DNA of 64,000 bases from Chitinophaga silvisoli. Its GTDB lineage: Bacteria > Bacteroidota > Bacteroidia > Chitinophagales > Chitinophagaceae. The stretch lies in the NCBI RefSeq assembly GCF_003412465.1, contig NZ_QTJV01000010.1, positions 124,001 to 188,000 of the forward strand, in the 5' to 3' direction. A program made the translations under genes and the position numbers. Below are positions 16,846 through 24,486 of this stretch, piece by piece (the stretch's first letter is position 1; each line of letters opens with the position of its first letter). The notes below the pieces were generated by a model. It was not told where the DNA came from, did not search any database, and worked only from the letters and a program-made list of their open reading frames with translations.

Positions 16846-17829
16846 ATGGCAACTGAGAAAAAAATAAATGCAGGGATTGTAGGCGGTGCTGGTTATGGTG
16901 GTGGTGAAATGATCCGTCTTTTACTGAATCATCCGCATGTAAATATATCTTTCGTACACAGTCGCAGCAATGCCGGCAATCCTCTATATGCCGTACATGC
17001 TGACCTGCTGGGCGAAACTGAGCTCACCTTTACCGGAGAACTCAGCAATGATGTAGATGTTATCTTCCTCTGCCTGGGACATGGCGAAGCAAAGAAATTT
17101 GTGGAAGAAAACGACATCCCTGCACACATCAATATCATCGATCTGAGCCAGGATTTCAGACTCGGAGAAACAGCCAAAGGCCGGGAATTCGTTTATGGCC
17201 TGGTTGAAATGAACAGAGAGAAAATCGCACATGCAAAGAACATTGCCAACCCTGGCTGCTTTGCTACTGCTATACAACTCGGCCTGCTGCCGCTGGCAAA
17301 AGCAGGTAAACTGCAGGAAGTACATACTACCGGGATCACTGGTTCTACCGGTGCCGGACAAAGTCTGCAGGCGACCTCCCATTTTACATGGAGAGCCAAC
17401 AACGTGAGTACATACAAAGTGCTGAGCCATCAGCACCTGAAGGAAATACGACGAAGCTTACAGCTGTTGCAACCATCCTTCGGCGGTGAGATTAATTTTG
17501 TGCCTGTGAGAGGTGACTTTCCAAGAGGAATCTGGATCACTTCTTACCTGAACAGCGATCTCACACTCGAAGAAGCACAGCAGCTGTATAAAGACTACTA
17601 TGCTAATCATCCTTTCACACATGTAAGTGATAAACAGATTGACCTGAAGCAGGTGGTAAACACCAACAAGGTCCTGATCCAGCTGGAGAAAGTGGGCAAC
17701 AAACTCGTGATCCACTCTATCGAAGACAACCTGGTGAAAGGTGCCTCCGGACAGGCCATTCAGAATATGAATATCATGTACGGACTGGATGAAACTGCAG
17801 GACTGAAGCTGAAATCAATCGTATTTTAA
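16846..17829 (+). CDS. argC: N-acyl-gamma-glutamyl-phosphate reductase
   Basis: NADPH-dependent reductase making N-acyl-glutamate semialdehyde in arginine synthesis. The Rossmann start is NAGIVGGAGYGGGEMIRLLLNHP; the catalytic Cys lies in ANPGCFATAIQLGLLPL, with GITGSTGAG after it and the conserved HQHLKEI and FVPVRGDFPRGI motifs. 327 aa, normal length for the short ArgC type. The acyl group may be succinyl rather than acetyl, given the ArgF' residue discussed below. Confidence 0.95.
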   Translation: MATEKKINAGIVGGAGYGGGEMIRLLLNHPHVNISFVHSRSNAGNPLYAVHADLLGETELTFTGELSNDVDVIFLCLGHGEAKKFVEENDIPAHINIIDLSQDFRLGETAKGREFVYGLVEMNREKIAHAKNIANPGCFATAIQLGLLPLAKAGKLQEVHTTGITGSTGAGQSLQATSHFTWRANNVSTYKVLSHQHLKEIRRSLQLLQPSFGGEINFVPVRGDFPRGIWITSYLNSDLTLEEAQQLYKDYYANHPFTHVSDKQIDLKQVVNTNKVLIQLEKVGNKLVIHSIEDNLVKGASGQAIQNMNIMYGLDETAGLKLKSIVF

Positions 17830-17852
17830 AATCTTAAGATCCTTCTGAAAAA

Positions 17853-18977
17853 ATGAATTTATTCGACGTATATCCCATCAACAATATTATCATTGAGAAA
17901 GCCTTAGGTTCCAACGTTTGGGACGACCAGGGCAATCAATATCTTGACATGTATGGCGGTCACGCTGTGATCTCTATTGGCCATACACATCCTCATTACG
18001 TAAAGAGACTGACTGAACAACTGAACAAAGTAGGGTTCTATTCCAACTCTGTAAAGATCCCTATTCAGCAGCAGCTGGCTGAGAAGCTGGGTAAGCTGAG
18101 CGGTAAGCCTGACTACCAGCTGTTCCTCGTGAACAGTGGTGCGGAAGCGAATGAGAATGCACTGAAACTGGCTTCTTTCTTCAATGGTAAAAAGAAAGTG
18201 ATTGCTTTCAAAAACAGTTTCCACGGCAGAACTTCCCTGGCAGTCGCAGTGACAGACAATCCAAAGATTGTAGCACCTGTGAACCAGACGGACAACGTAA
18301 TCTTCCTGCCATGGGAAGATGAAGCTGCGCTGGAAGCGGCTTTCAAGGCCAACGAGATCTCTTCTGTCATCATCGAAGGGATCCAGGGCGTAGGTGGTAT
18401 TAAAGTAGCCAGCGCTTCTTTCCTGCAAAAGATCAGAAGCCTGTGCGACCAGTATAATGCAGTGTTTATTGCTGATAGCGTACAGTGTGGTTATGGCAGA
18501 AGTGGTAAATTCTTCTCTCACGATCATGCAGGTGTAAATGCAGACATTTATACCATGGCAAAGGGCATGGGCAATGGTTTCCCGATCGGTGGTATCATTA
18601 TCGCACCTCATATCAAACCGGCTTACGGTATGCTGGGTACTACCTTTGGTGGTAACCACCTGGCTTGTGCAGCAGCACTGGCAGTACTGGAGACGATGGA
18701 GAATGAAAACCTGATTGCGAATGCAGAGAAAGTAGGCAACTACCTGATCAGCGAACTGAAAAAGTTCCCACAGGTGACAGAGGTAAGAGGCAGAGGGTTG
18801 ATGATCGGTATCGAACTGCCGGAATCACTGAACCATGTGAGAAAAGAACTGTTATTTAAGCATAAGATCTTTACAGGTGAGGCGAAGCCAAATGTGATCA
18901 GGTTGCTGCCTTCCCTGGCACTGACCATGGAACATGCCAATGAGTTCCTGACTGCTTTCAGCAAAGAACTGAACTAG
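17853..18977 (+). CDS. argD: N-acylornithine aminotransferase (class III, PLP)
   Basis: Transaminates N-acyl-glutamate semialdehyde to N-acylornithine with glutamate as donor. 374 aa. Class III aminotransferase landmarks are LDMYGGHAVISIGHTHP, FLVNSGAEANENALKLA, the Asp of IADSVQCGYGRSGKFF and the PLP lysine in MAKGMGNGFPIGG. Relatives in other phyla often accept several acylated substrates, so succinylornithine is plausible. It starts 23 bases after argC and is followed by a 119-base gap before argF', the largest gap within the operon. Confidence 0.95.
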   Translation: MNLFDVYPINNIIIEKALGSNVWDDQGNQYLDMYGGHAVISIGHTHPHYVKRLTEQLNKVGFYSNSVKIPIQQQLAEKLGKLSGKPDYQLFLVNSGAEANENALKLASFFNGKKKVIAFKNSFHGRTSLAVAVTDNPKIVAPVNQTDNVIFLPWEDEAALEAAFKANEISSVIIEGIQGVGGIKVASASFLQKIRSLCDQYNAVFIADSVQCGYGRSGKFFSHDHAGVNADIYTMAKGMGNGFPIGGIIIAPHIKPAYGMLGTTFGGNHLACAAALAVLETMENENLIANAEKVGNYLISELKKFPQVTEVRGRGLMIGIELPESLNHVRKELLFKHKIFTGEAKPNVIRLLPSLALTMEHANEFLTAFSKELN

Positions 18978-19096
18978 GATTTGGGAGGGGCTCTTTTTGA
19001 AATTTAAAAGTATTCCCGCCTGGGGCTGGCTTTTAAATAATCTGAAATGAGTCACGAACTATTTTAATATCATCATTACAGCGCCATACAGAAAAA

Positions 19097-20050
19097 ATGA
19101 AACAATTTATTTCAGTAGATGATGTGCCAAGTGTCCCACGTTTAGTGGATATAGCTTTGGACTACAAGAAACAGCCTTTTAAAGATAAGCACCTGGGTGA
19201 GAATAAGACCCTGGGTATGATCTTCTTAAACCCAAGTCTTCGAACACGATTAAGTACGCAGGTAGCGGCGAAGAACCTTGGGATGGAAGCGGTTGTATTC
19301 AACATCGATAAGGAGGGCTGGCAGCTGGAAATGAATGATGGTGCGATAATGAATGGCAGCACCTCAGAACACGTAAAAGAGGCCGCAGCGGTAATGGGTC
19401 AATACTTTGACATCATGGCCATCCGTACTTTCCCGGGTCTGAAAGACAAGGAAGCGGATTACACGGAGAAATATATTAACCAGTTTATCAAATATGCAGG
19501 TGTACCTGTAGTAAGTCTGGAGAGTGCTACCCTGCACCCGCTGCAGAGTCTTACAGATGTAATCACTATTAAGGAGCGCTGGAATCAGCCTCGTAAACCA
19601 AAGGTGGTGATGACCTGGGCACCTCACGTGAAAGCCCTGCCACAGGCAGTACCTAATTCATTTGCACAATGGATGAATGGCTGGGGTGAAGTTGATTTCG
19701 TGATCACACATCCGGAAGGCTATGAACTGGATCCTAAGTTCAGTGGCAGTGCGCAGATTGAATACAACCAGGATAAGGCACTGGAAGGGGCAGACTTTGT
19801 ATATGTAAAAAACTGGTCCAGCTATAATGACTATGGTAAGATCACCTGCACGGATCCGGCTTGGATGGTAGACAACGCGAAGCTGCGGGGTACCAACGAT
19901 GCGAAGATCATGCATTGCCTGCCGGTGAGGCGAAATGTGGTGATAGCGGATGAGGTGCTGGACGGGCCGAATTCAATCGTCATACCCGAGGCCGGCAACC
20001 GTGTCTGGGCTGCGCAGGCTGTATTAAGTGAGATTTTGAAGAATAAATAA
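19097..20050 (+). CDS. argF': N-acylornithine carbamoyltransferase, predicted N-succinylornithine type (ArgF')
   Basis: Transfers a carbamoyl group from carbamoyl phosphate to N-acylornithine, giving N-acylcitrulline. 317 aa. The carbamoyl-phosphate motif is SLRTR (47-51), followed by MTWAPHVKALPQAVPNSFAQ, ITHPEGYELDPKF and MHCLPVRRN. These match the Bacteroides fragilis SOTCase / Xanthomonas AOTCase branch, not ordinary ornithine carbamoyltransferase. The residue that separates the two branches (Pro90 in B. fragilis SOTCase, Glu92 in Xanthomonas AOTCase) is Ser90 here (GSTSEH). Published work reports that changing Glu92 to Ser turns AOTCase into a succinylornithine enzyme, so N-succinylornithine is the predicted substrate. 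Confidence 0.93.
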   Translation: MKQFISVDDVPSVPRLVDIALDYKKQPFKDKHLGENKTLGMIFLNPSLRTRLSTQVAAKNLGMEAVVFNIDKEGWQLEMNDGAIMNGSTSEHVKEAAAVMGQYFDIMAIRTFPGLKDKEADYTEKYINQFIKYAGVPVVSLESATLHPLQSLTDVITIKERWNQPRKPKVVMTWAPHVKALPQAVPNSFAQWMNGWGEVDFVITHPEGYELDPKFSGSAQIEYNQDKALEGADFVYVKNWSSYNDYGKITCTDPAWMVDNAKLRGTNDAKIMHCLPVRRNVVIADEVLDGPNSIVIPEAGNRVWAAQAVLSEILKNK

Positions 20051-20055
20051 TATGA

Positions 20056-20078
20056 AGGCATCCCCGCAAGGGATGCCT
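20056..20078 (+). repeat. Hairpin between argF' and argB
   Basis: A perfect 9-bp inverted repeat (AGGCATCCC / GGGATGCCT) with a 5-base loop, 6 bases after the argF' stop and 20 bases before argB. The downstream sequence CCCAATTTTT is not a clear terminator tail. It could be a partial terminator, an mRNA processing or stability element within the operon. Confidence 0.6.
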
Positions 20079-20097
20079 CCCAATTTTTAAATAAGAT

Positions 20098-20886
20098 ATG
20101 ATCGATCTCTTTGTCATTAAAGTCGGCGGTAACGTCATCGACAACCCTGCTTTACTGGATACATTTTTACAGCAATTCTCAAAAATTCAGGGTAAGAAAA
20201 TACTGATACACGGTGGTGGGAAGATAGCCACCAGGATAGGTGATAAGCTGGGTATCGAATCGAAATATGTAGATGGCCGCCGCATTACAGATGCGGATAC
20301 AATTGATGTGGTCACCATGGTATACGGTGGTTTGGTCAACAAACAACTGGTCGCCAAATTACAGGCGAATGGTTGTAACGCCATTGGTATGACGGGTGCA
20401 GACGCAAATATTATCCCTGCTGTAAAAAGACCTGTAAAAGAGATCGACTATGGATTTGTAGGAGACATCGACAATGACCAGGTACAGTCAGCTCCACTGA
20501 AAGCATTGCTGGAAGCAAACCTGACACCTGTATTTGCCTCCCTGACCCACGATGGTAAGGGCCAGATCCTGAACACCAATGCAGATACCATTGCTTCTGC
20601 GCTGGCGATTGCAATGTCGAAAGTATATAACGTAAGACTGATTTATTGTTTCGAAAAGAAAGGAGTATTGCACGACGCACAGGACGATAATGCAGTAATT
20701 AACCTGATCGACCGTCAGATCTATAATGAGCTACTGGCAGACGGTGTGCTGACAGACGGAATTCTTCCTAAACTGAACAACGCATTTGCTGCAATTGAGA
20801 GTGGCGTGAGTGAAGTGCTGATAGGCCATGCAGACGATGTGCTGAGCAATACGTCTGAGACAGTAGCGGGCACCTTAATACGCTAA
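20098..20886 (+). CDS. argB: N-acylglutamate kinase
   Basis: Amino acid kinase family enzyme that phosphorylates the gamma-carboxylate of N-acyl-glutamate. 262 aa, typical length without an N-terminal allosteric helix. Family landmarks are VIKVGGNVI, LIHGGGKIATRIGDKLGI, DGRRITDADTIDVV, VGDIDNDQV and the C-terminal DGVLTDGILPKLNNAF region. The usual G-x-G-T / T-D-G pattern that lines the ATP site is present (VAGTLIR end). The missing N-terminal extension suggests it is not the hexameric arginine-inhibited form (inference). Succinylglutamate is the likely substrate if ArgF' is a SOTCase. ArgE' follows after 3 bases. Confidence 0.93.
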   Translation: MIDLFVIKVGGNVIDNPALLDTFLQQFSKIQGKKILIHGGGKIATRIGDKLGIESKYVDGRRITDADTIDVVTMVYGGLVNKQLVAKLQANGCNAIGMTGADANIIPAVKRPVKEIDYGFVGDIDNDQVQSAPLKALLEANLTPVFASLTHDGKGQILNTNADTIASALAIAMSKVYNVRLIYCFEKKGVLHDAQDDNAVINLIDRQIYNELLADGVLTDGILPKLNNAFAAIESGVSEVLIGHADDVLSNTSETVAGTLIR

Positions 20887-20889
20887 CCT

Positions 20890-21960
20890 ATGTGGAACCA
20901 ACAACTGTATACTGATGCTGTTGAACTGTTAAAATCATTGATTGCAACACCTTCGCTGAGCAGGGAAGAGCAGGATACTGCTACGCTGATCGGTGAATTT
21001 CTGACAGCGAGGAACATACCTTTCAACCGGCATCTGAATAACATCTGGGCGCTAAATAAATACTTCGATCCAGCTAAACCAGTGATCGTATTCAATTCTC
21101 ATCACGACACTGTAAAGCCTAATCCGCAATATACACGTAACCCGTTTTCTCCCGATATAGAGGATGGTAAACTGTATGGATTGGGTAGTAATGATGCAGG
21201 TGGTTGCCTGGTGAGCCTGATTGCTACTTTCCTGCATTTCTACGACCGGCAGGATCTGAAATACAATGTGATCCTGACGGCTACTGCCGAGGAAGAGATC
21301 AGTGGTCATAATGGTATTGAGAGCATTCTCGACCAGTTGCCTGCCATTGAATTTGCCATTGTAGGAGAGCCTACGCAAACGCAGCTGGCGATCGCCGAAA
21401 AAGGGCTGATGGTACTGGACTGCACGGTGTATGGAAAAGCTGGTCATGCGGCGAGAAATGAGGGTGAAAATGCCATTTACAAGGCATTGCCCGATATTGA
21501 ATGGTTCCGTACTTACCAGTATCCAAAAGTATCTGAAACACTGGGTCCTGTGAAGATGAGTGTAACGGTGATTCAAACATCGAACAAAGCACACAATGTG
21601 GTGCCTGCAGATGTATCGTTCGTAGTGGATGTACGTGTTACAGAGCAATATACCCTGGAAGAAATTCTGGAGATCATCCAGGCGAATGTACAATGTGAAG
21701 TGAAGCCACGTTCTATACGTATGCGTCCTTCAGGTATTCCGCTGGATCATCCGTTTGTACAGGCTGGCGTGAGGTTGGGAAAGACCTGTTATGGTTCACC
21801 GACTACTTCGGACCAGGCATTGATACCGGCTACCTCTATCAAGATGGGACCGGGAGATTCTGCCAGATCACATACGGCGGATGAGTTCATCTTTGTAGAT
21901 GAGATCAGGCAGGGTATAGACAGTTATATATCATTGTTGGAAGAGATTATTAAAAACTAA
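20890..21960 (+). CDS. M20 family deacylase (N-acylcitrulline/N-acylornithine deacylase, ArgE-like)
   Basis: Zinc-dependent amidohydrolase, 356 aa. Metal ligands follow the M20 pattern: His in FNSHHDTVKP, bridging Asp in GSNDAGGCL, Glu-Glu in TAEEEISGHNG and a later His in ARSHTADEF. A dimerisation domain of about 110 residues sits in the middle (MVLDCTVYGKAGHAARNEGE). In the acylornithine-carbamoylating pathway the acyl group is removed from N-acylcitrulline rather than N-acylornithine; its position between argB and argH fits that step. Whether it removes succinyl or acetyl is not visible. The 3-base gap from argB and 6-base gap to argH imply tight co-translation. Confidence 0.9.
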   Translation: MWNQQLYTDAVELLKSLIATPSLSREEQDTATLIGEFLTARNIPFNRHLNNIWALNKYFDPAKPVIVFNSHHDTVKPNPQYTRNPFSPDIEDGKLYGLGSNDAGGCLVSLIATFLHFYDRQDLKYNVILTATAEEEISGHNGIESILDQLPAIEFAIVGEPTQTQLAIAEKGLMVLDCTVYGKAGHAARNEGENAIYKALPDIEWFRTYQYPKVSETLGPVKMSVTVIQTSNKAHNVVPADVSFVVDVRVTEQYTLEEILEIIQANVQCEVKPRSIRMRPSGIPLDHPFVQAGVRLGKTCYGSPTTSDQALIPATSIKMGPGDSARSHTADEFIFVDEIRQGIDSYISLLEEIIKN

Positions 21961-21966
21961 TTGGAA

Positions 21967-23298
21967 ATGAAAATCTGGCAAAAAGACAAAGCAGCCCTTG
22001 CTGAAGTAGATAAATTCACGGTAGGTAAAGACCGTGAAATGGATGCTTTTCTCGCGCCTTTCGATGTGCTCGGGTCCCTGGCGCATACGACGATGCTGCA
22101 GACGATCGGCCTACTGACGGCTGATGAATTGGCTGTATTGCAAAAGGAACTGAAACAAATTTACAAAGAGATACAGGAAGGCAATTTTGTACTGGAAGAT
22201 GGGGTAGAAGATATCCACTCCCAGGTGGAGTTGCTGCTGACCCGCCGTCTGGGTGAGGTAGGTAAAAAGATTCATAGCGGGCGTTCCAGGAATGACCAGG
22301 TTTTAGTGGACCTGAAACTGTTCCTGCGTTCCGAGTTGCAGGCATTGGTACAGGAGGTGAAATCCCTGTTCGATTTATTGCAGCAAAAGAGTGAGGAATA
22401 CAAGGATCGCCTGATGCCGGGATATACGCACCTGCAGATAGCGATGCCTTCTTCATTTGGCCTCTGGTTTGGTGCATATGCAGAGAGCCTGGTAGATGAC
22501 CTGACTATGCTGCAGGGTGCTTACAAGGTGGTGAACAAAAACCCACTGGGTTCTGCTGCGGGCTATGGTTCTTCTTTCCCCCTGAACCGTACACTGACTA
22601 CACAGTTGTTAGGGTTCGACGACCTGAACTACAATGTCGTGTATGCGCAGATGGGACGTGGTAAGACAGAGAAGATAGTATCTTTTGCACTGGCAGGAAT
22701 TGCGGCTTCACTGGCTAAGATGGCGATGGATGCAACGCTGTTTATGAACCAGAACTTTGGTTTCATCAGTTTCCCTGATGAGCTGACTACAGGTAGTTCG
22801 ATTATGCCGCATAAAAAGAATCCGGATGTGTGGGAACTGATCCGTTCTCATTGCAATAAGCTACAGGCTTTGCCGAATGAGATTGCGATGATGATCACCA
22901 ATCTGCCGGTGGGTTATCACAGAGATCTGCAGTTGCTGAAGGAAAACCTGTTCCCGGCATTTGGTGTGTTGAAAGACTGTATCAAAATGACCGGATTGAT
23001 GCTGTCTAACATCCGCATTAAAGAAAATATCCTGGATGATGCGAAGTACCAGTACCTGTTTAGCGTGGAGGTAGTGAATAAGCTGGTGCTGGAAGGAGTG
23101 CCTTTCAGAGAGGCTTACAAGCAGGTAGGGCTGGATATTGAGAAGGGGGCGTTTGCACCGGAGAAAGCGGTACAACATACACATGAGGGAAGTATTGGCA
23201 ACCCTGGTACAGCAGAAATAAATAAAATGATGGAAGATGTGTTGAAAGGTTTTAACTTTGTAAAAGTAGATGCTGCGATTGCGGCGTTGACTAAGTAG
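21967..23298 (+). CDS. argH: Argininosuccinate lyase
   Basis: Splits argininosuccinate into arginine and fumarate, the last step of the pathway. 443 aa from the ATG at 21967; an in-frame TTG two codons upstream is the alternative. Fumarase/aspartase superfamily signatures are HSGRSRNDQV, GYTHLQIAMPSSFG, NPLGSAAGYGSSFPL and the mobile-loop motif GSSIMPHKKNPDVWELIR. It closes the operon and is followed by a strong terminator. Confidence 0.96.
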   Translation: MKIWQKDKAALAEVDKFTVGKDREMDAFLAPFDVLGSLAHTTMLQTIGLLTADELAVLQKELKQIYKEIQEGNFVLEDGVEDIHSQVELLLTRRLGEVGKKIHSGRSRNDQVLVDLKLFLRSELQALVQEVKSLFDLLQQKSEEYKDRLMPGYTHLQIAMPSSFGLWFGAYAESLVDDLTMLQGAYKVVNKNPLGSAAGYGSSFPLNRTLTTQLLGFDDLNYNVVYAQMGRGKTEKIVSFALAGIAASLAKMAMDATLFMNQNFGFISFPDELTTGSSIMPHKKNPDVWELIRSHCNKLQALPNEIAMMITNLPVGYHRDLQLLKENLFPAFGVLKDCIKMTGLMLSNIRIKENILDDAKYQYLFSVEVVNKLVLEGVPFREAYKQVGLDIEKGAFAPEKAVQHTHEGSIGNPGTAEINKMMEDVLKGFNFVKVDAAIAALTK

Positions 23299-23319
23299 AC
23301 TTACTAACCTATTTTATTA

Positions 23320-23353
23320 AAGGGAGCGGAATGTATTCCGCTCCCTTTTTTTA
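23320..23353 (+). terminator. Rho-independent terminator of the arginine operon
   Basis: Perfect 13-bp stem (AAGGGAGCGGAAT / ATTCCGCTCCCTT) with a 2-base gap at the tip, then seven T. It ends the argH transcript. Confidence 0.92.
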
Positions 23354-23391
23354 TCTCAAATGGAAATTTCACTTTTGACAGAAGTTCTTTT

Positions 23392-24390
23392 TTATCTCAT
23401 AATACTTTTTATCTCGTCTATCAATCTGTCGATCTTCCTTGTATTCTGCACTTGCCTGATCATCATACTCTTTGTATTCTTTGCGCCAGGCTCATGGAAG
23501 ATCATATGCACTTCGGTACCTGAGTAGGCACCATTTGTTGTTTTCCTGATCATATGAAAATTCTGGAAGTACTCGAATGGCATTTTCAGGTTGCCTAGTC
23601 TTGCGGGACTCTTTTTCTCTACCATCCGGTTCTTTGTATCAAATGTGATGGTCATGAACATGGCATTCAGGAAAATCAAGGCAAAGAGGAGGGGACCGAC
23701 TATAAAAAGAAAACGAACAAGGTCATTTTTATCCTGGAAATAAGCATAAGGGGTCATTTCATGAATGCCCAGTGCCAGGCAGGCGATGGCAAAGATGATC
23801 ATCCCTACTCTTCGTTGTTTGTAGGTATATATGCCATTGCTTTCGGTAAAATATTGATATTCTGTAATGATCTCTTTCTGCTCCGTCAGTGGGCTGGACA
23901 TATCCAGGTACTTATGGATGAGAGGAATCACTTCACTGGTAAATGCTACACAATTAGGATGTGAATCCTTTGTGTAATAAGAGGAAAGCGCGATGCCTTT
24001 ACCAAACTTGTTATCTTTCGGATACATCCTGAAATTGAATCCACCTGTTGATTGCCGCATCACATTGATGCCATGCAGCTGGTCGAATGATTTGGTTACG
24101 ACGGGTATAATTCCCAGCCACTTTTTCGTCATAGTGAAACTGGTATTGTCAAAGACAATATGAGTGTAACCGTTTGCAAAGAACAATGCAAGGAAGGCAA
24201 CAAAAAACGGTGTCAGAATGGTCATCGTGTGTGCAAAGCTGTAGGGTTCCATGATATATACAGCAATAGTAAATCCGATAAGGAGAACGGCCAGAATTAC
24301 GCTTACGACAAAGTACCATCCGTAGGGGTAGATGGTAATTCTGTCGCTTTCGACAGTCCATCTTGTTTTCATCAGTTCTTTAATTGACAT
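23392..24390 (-). CDS. Unknown membrane protein with two PH-like cytoplasmic parts
   Basis: 332 aa, not recognised. Two pairs of membrane helices (about residues 25-75 and 205-255) are each followed by a soluble segment of similar character: TMTKKWLGIIPVVTKSFDQL after the first, MVEKKSPARLGNLKMPFEYF after the second. The layout of paired helices plus a beta-rich stretch resembles bacterial membrane proteins with PH-like (YdbT/YdbS-style) domains, but I cannot confirm homology. It ends 91 bases after the arg operon (convergent) and has its own promoter, since a terminator ends the receptor gene before it. Confidence 0.8.
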   Translation of the reverse strand: MSIKELMKTRWTVESDRITIYPYGWYFVVSVILAVLLIGFTIAVYIMEPYSFAHTMTILTPFFVAFLALFFANGYTHIVFDNTSFTMTKKWLGIIPVVTKSFDQLHGINVMRQSTGGFNFRMYPKDNKFGKGIALSSYYTKDSHPNCVAFTSEVIPLIHKYLDMSSPLTEQKEIITEYQYFTESNGIYTYKQRRVGMIIFAIACLALGIHEMTPYAYFQDKNDLVRFLFIVGPLLFALIFLNAMFMTITFDTKNRMVEKKSPARLGNLKMPFEYFQNFHMIRKTTNGAYSGTEVHMIFHEPGAKNTKSMMIRQVQNTRKIDRLIDEIKSIMR

Positions 24391-24422
24391 ATAGTTAAAA
24401 TTTAGGGTTCCGGCGAAGATAT

Positions 24423-24460
24423 AAAAAAAAAAAACGCTTGTGCGGGTTGCAGAAGCGTTT
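24423..24460 (-). terminator. Terminator of the TPP-controlled receptor gene
   Basis: Read on the minus strand: AAACGCTT / AAGCGTTT arms with a 13-base loop, followed by a run of about ten T (seen as an A tract at 24423-24434). It separates the receptor from the unknown membrane protein downstream. Confidence 0.85.
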
Positions 24461-24486
24461 GGGAATTGTAGTATATCCTTCGCTGA

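Noticed and set aside
17904..18659. 251-codon minus-strand open frame opposite argD
   Set aside because: Shadow of a well-conserved aminotransferase; Cys/His-rich translation without a fold pattern.
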